The position numbers were made by a program, and so were the translations under genes. 6,750 nucleotides of DNA from CACKLF01 sp002725175 (GTDB lineage Bacteria; Pseudomonadota; Alphaproteobacteria; Rhodobacterales; Rhodobacteraceae): NCBI GenBank assembly GCA_002725175.2, contig PBQX02000013.1, forward strand, positions 1-6,750. Direction: 5' to 3'. Positions 6,182 to 6,750 of this stretch are shown here, one piece after another. Numbering within the stretch: position 1 is the first letter of the stretch; each line of letters opens with the position of its first letter. The notes under the pieces are model-generated. The model was not told the origin of the DNA. It saw nothing but the letters and a program-made list of their open reading frames with translations, and did not search any database.

Positions 6182-6750
6182 ATGGAAAAATATCAAAATT
6201 TTGATGATAGGCTAAGAGAGGAATGTGGAGTATTTGGTGTCTTTGGGCATCCCGATGCTGCAGCTTTGACAGCTCTTGGTTTGCACGCTTTGCAGCATAG
6301 AGGGCAAGAATCAGCTGGAATAGTTAGCTACGATAATTCTTATTTTCATGCCGAAAGACGCATGGGATTAGTAAGTGATAATTTTACAGATGAAAAGGTT
6401 CTTGAGGGACTTTCTGGGTCTTCAGCAGTTGGGCATGTAAGGTATTCAACTACTGGTAGCTCTATTTTAAAGAACGTTCAGCCTCTGTTTGCTGATTTGT
6501 CAGGGGGAGGTTTGGCATTGGCTCATAATGGAAATTTAACCAATGGGCTCACCCTTCGTGAAGAGCTTGTGGAAAATGGATCTATTTTTCAATCTACATC
6601 TGATACCGAAACTATCTTGCAGTTGATAGCAAAGTCAAAAGAGAAGAATATAACTTCATGTTTCATAGATGCTTTGTATCAAGTAGAAGGCGCTTATGCT
6701 CTTGTAGCCTTGACAACAAAAAAATTAATTGGAGTTAGAGATCCTATTGG
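6182..6750 (+). CDS. purF: Amidophosphoribosyltransferase PurF, N-terminal part (cut by window end)
   Basis: PurF catalyses the first committed step of purine synthesis: PRPP plus glutamine gives 5-phosphoribosylamine, glutamate and pyrophosphate. Only the first 189 codons plus two bases are present, covering most of the N-terminal glutaminase domain. Cys15 in REECGVFG is the expected N-terminal nucleophile, so residues 1-14 form a propeptide removed on maturation, as in the Bacillus-type enzyme rather than E. coli, whose Cys follows Met1. Other motifs are LQHRGQES (37-44), RYSTTG (87-92, Arg87 for glutamine binding), HNGNL (115-119, oxyanion hole), SDTE (140-143) and GAYAL (170-174). The phosphoribosyltransferase domain and any iron-sulfur cysteines lie beyond the window. 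An in-frame TAA at 6170-6172 fixes the start. The neighbour upstream is the divergent SDR, not cvpA, which often precedes purF. Confidence 0.96.
   Translation, partial: MEKYQNFDDRLREECGVFGVFGHPDAAALTALGLHALQHRGQESAGIVSYDNSYFHAERRMGLVSDNFTDEKVLEGLSGSSAVGHVRYSTTGSSILKNVQPLFADLSGGGLALAHNGNLTNGLTLREELVENGSIFQSTSDTETILQLIAKSKEKNITSCFIDALYQVEGAYALVALTTKKLIGVRDPI

Overview
This window looks like an ordinary chromosomal core region of a low-GC alphaproteobacterium. The evidence is a glutathione-type Atm1 exporter, a yfgM–bamB–der block (also adjacent genes in E. coli), an SDR enzyme of the kind found beside purF in many Alphaproteobacteria, and a PurF with a short propeptide. A marine SAR116- or Rhodospirillales-like source would fit the AT-rich codon use, but that is a guess. 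The isolated N bases between 110 and 4333 suggest a population (metagenomic) consensus rather than a clonal isolate.

Layout: 66-1874 (+) Atm1-family ABC exporter. 1875-1973 is a short intergenic stretch with a weak terminator-like T-run, a hairpin and a weak promoter candidate. 1974-2627 (+) YfgM-like membrane protein with a periplasmic TPR-type domain. 2652-3935 (+) BamB outer-membrane assembly lipoprotein. 3968-5338 (+) ribosome-biogenesis GTPase Der, starting at TTG. 5335-5994 (-) SDR oxidoreductase, convergent with der and overlapping it by 4 bases; the probable der terminator lies inside the SDR coding sequence. 5995-6181 is a divergent regulatory region with -10-like elements and inverted repeats. 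6182-6750 (+) is the first 189 codons of purF, cut by the window end. No stretch over 300 bases lacks a gene.

The three middle genes have gaps of only 24 and 32 bases and probably form one transcript linking envelope biogenesis (YfgM, BamB) with ribosome assembly (Der). Atm1 lies upstream in the same direction and may or may not be co-transcribed. SDR and purF are transcribed apart from the shared 187-base region.

I found no CRISPR array, mobile element, RNA gene or obvious new system. The points worth a second look are the codon-position pattern and abrupt end of the ambiguous bases, the SDR that has lost its catalytic serine, the terminator embedded in an opposing gene, and a long-range dyad in the purF upstream region.
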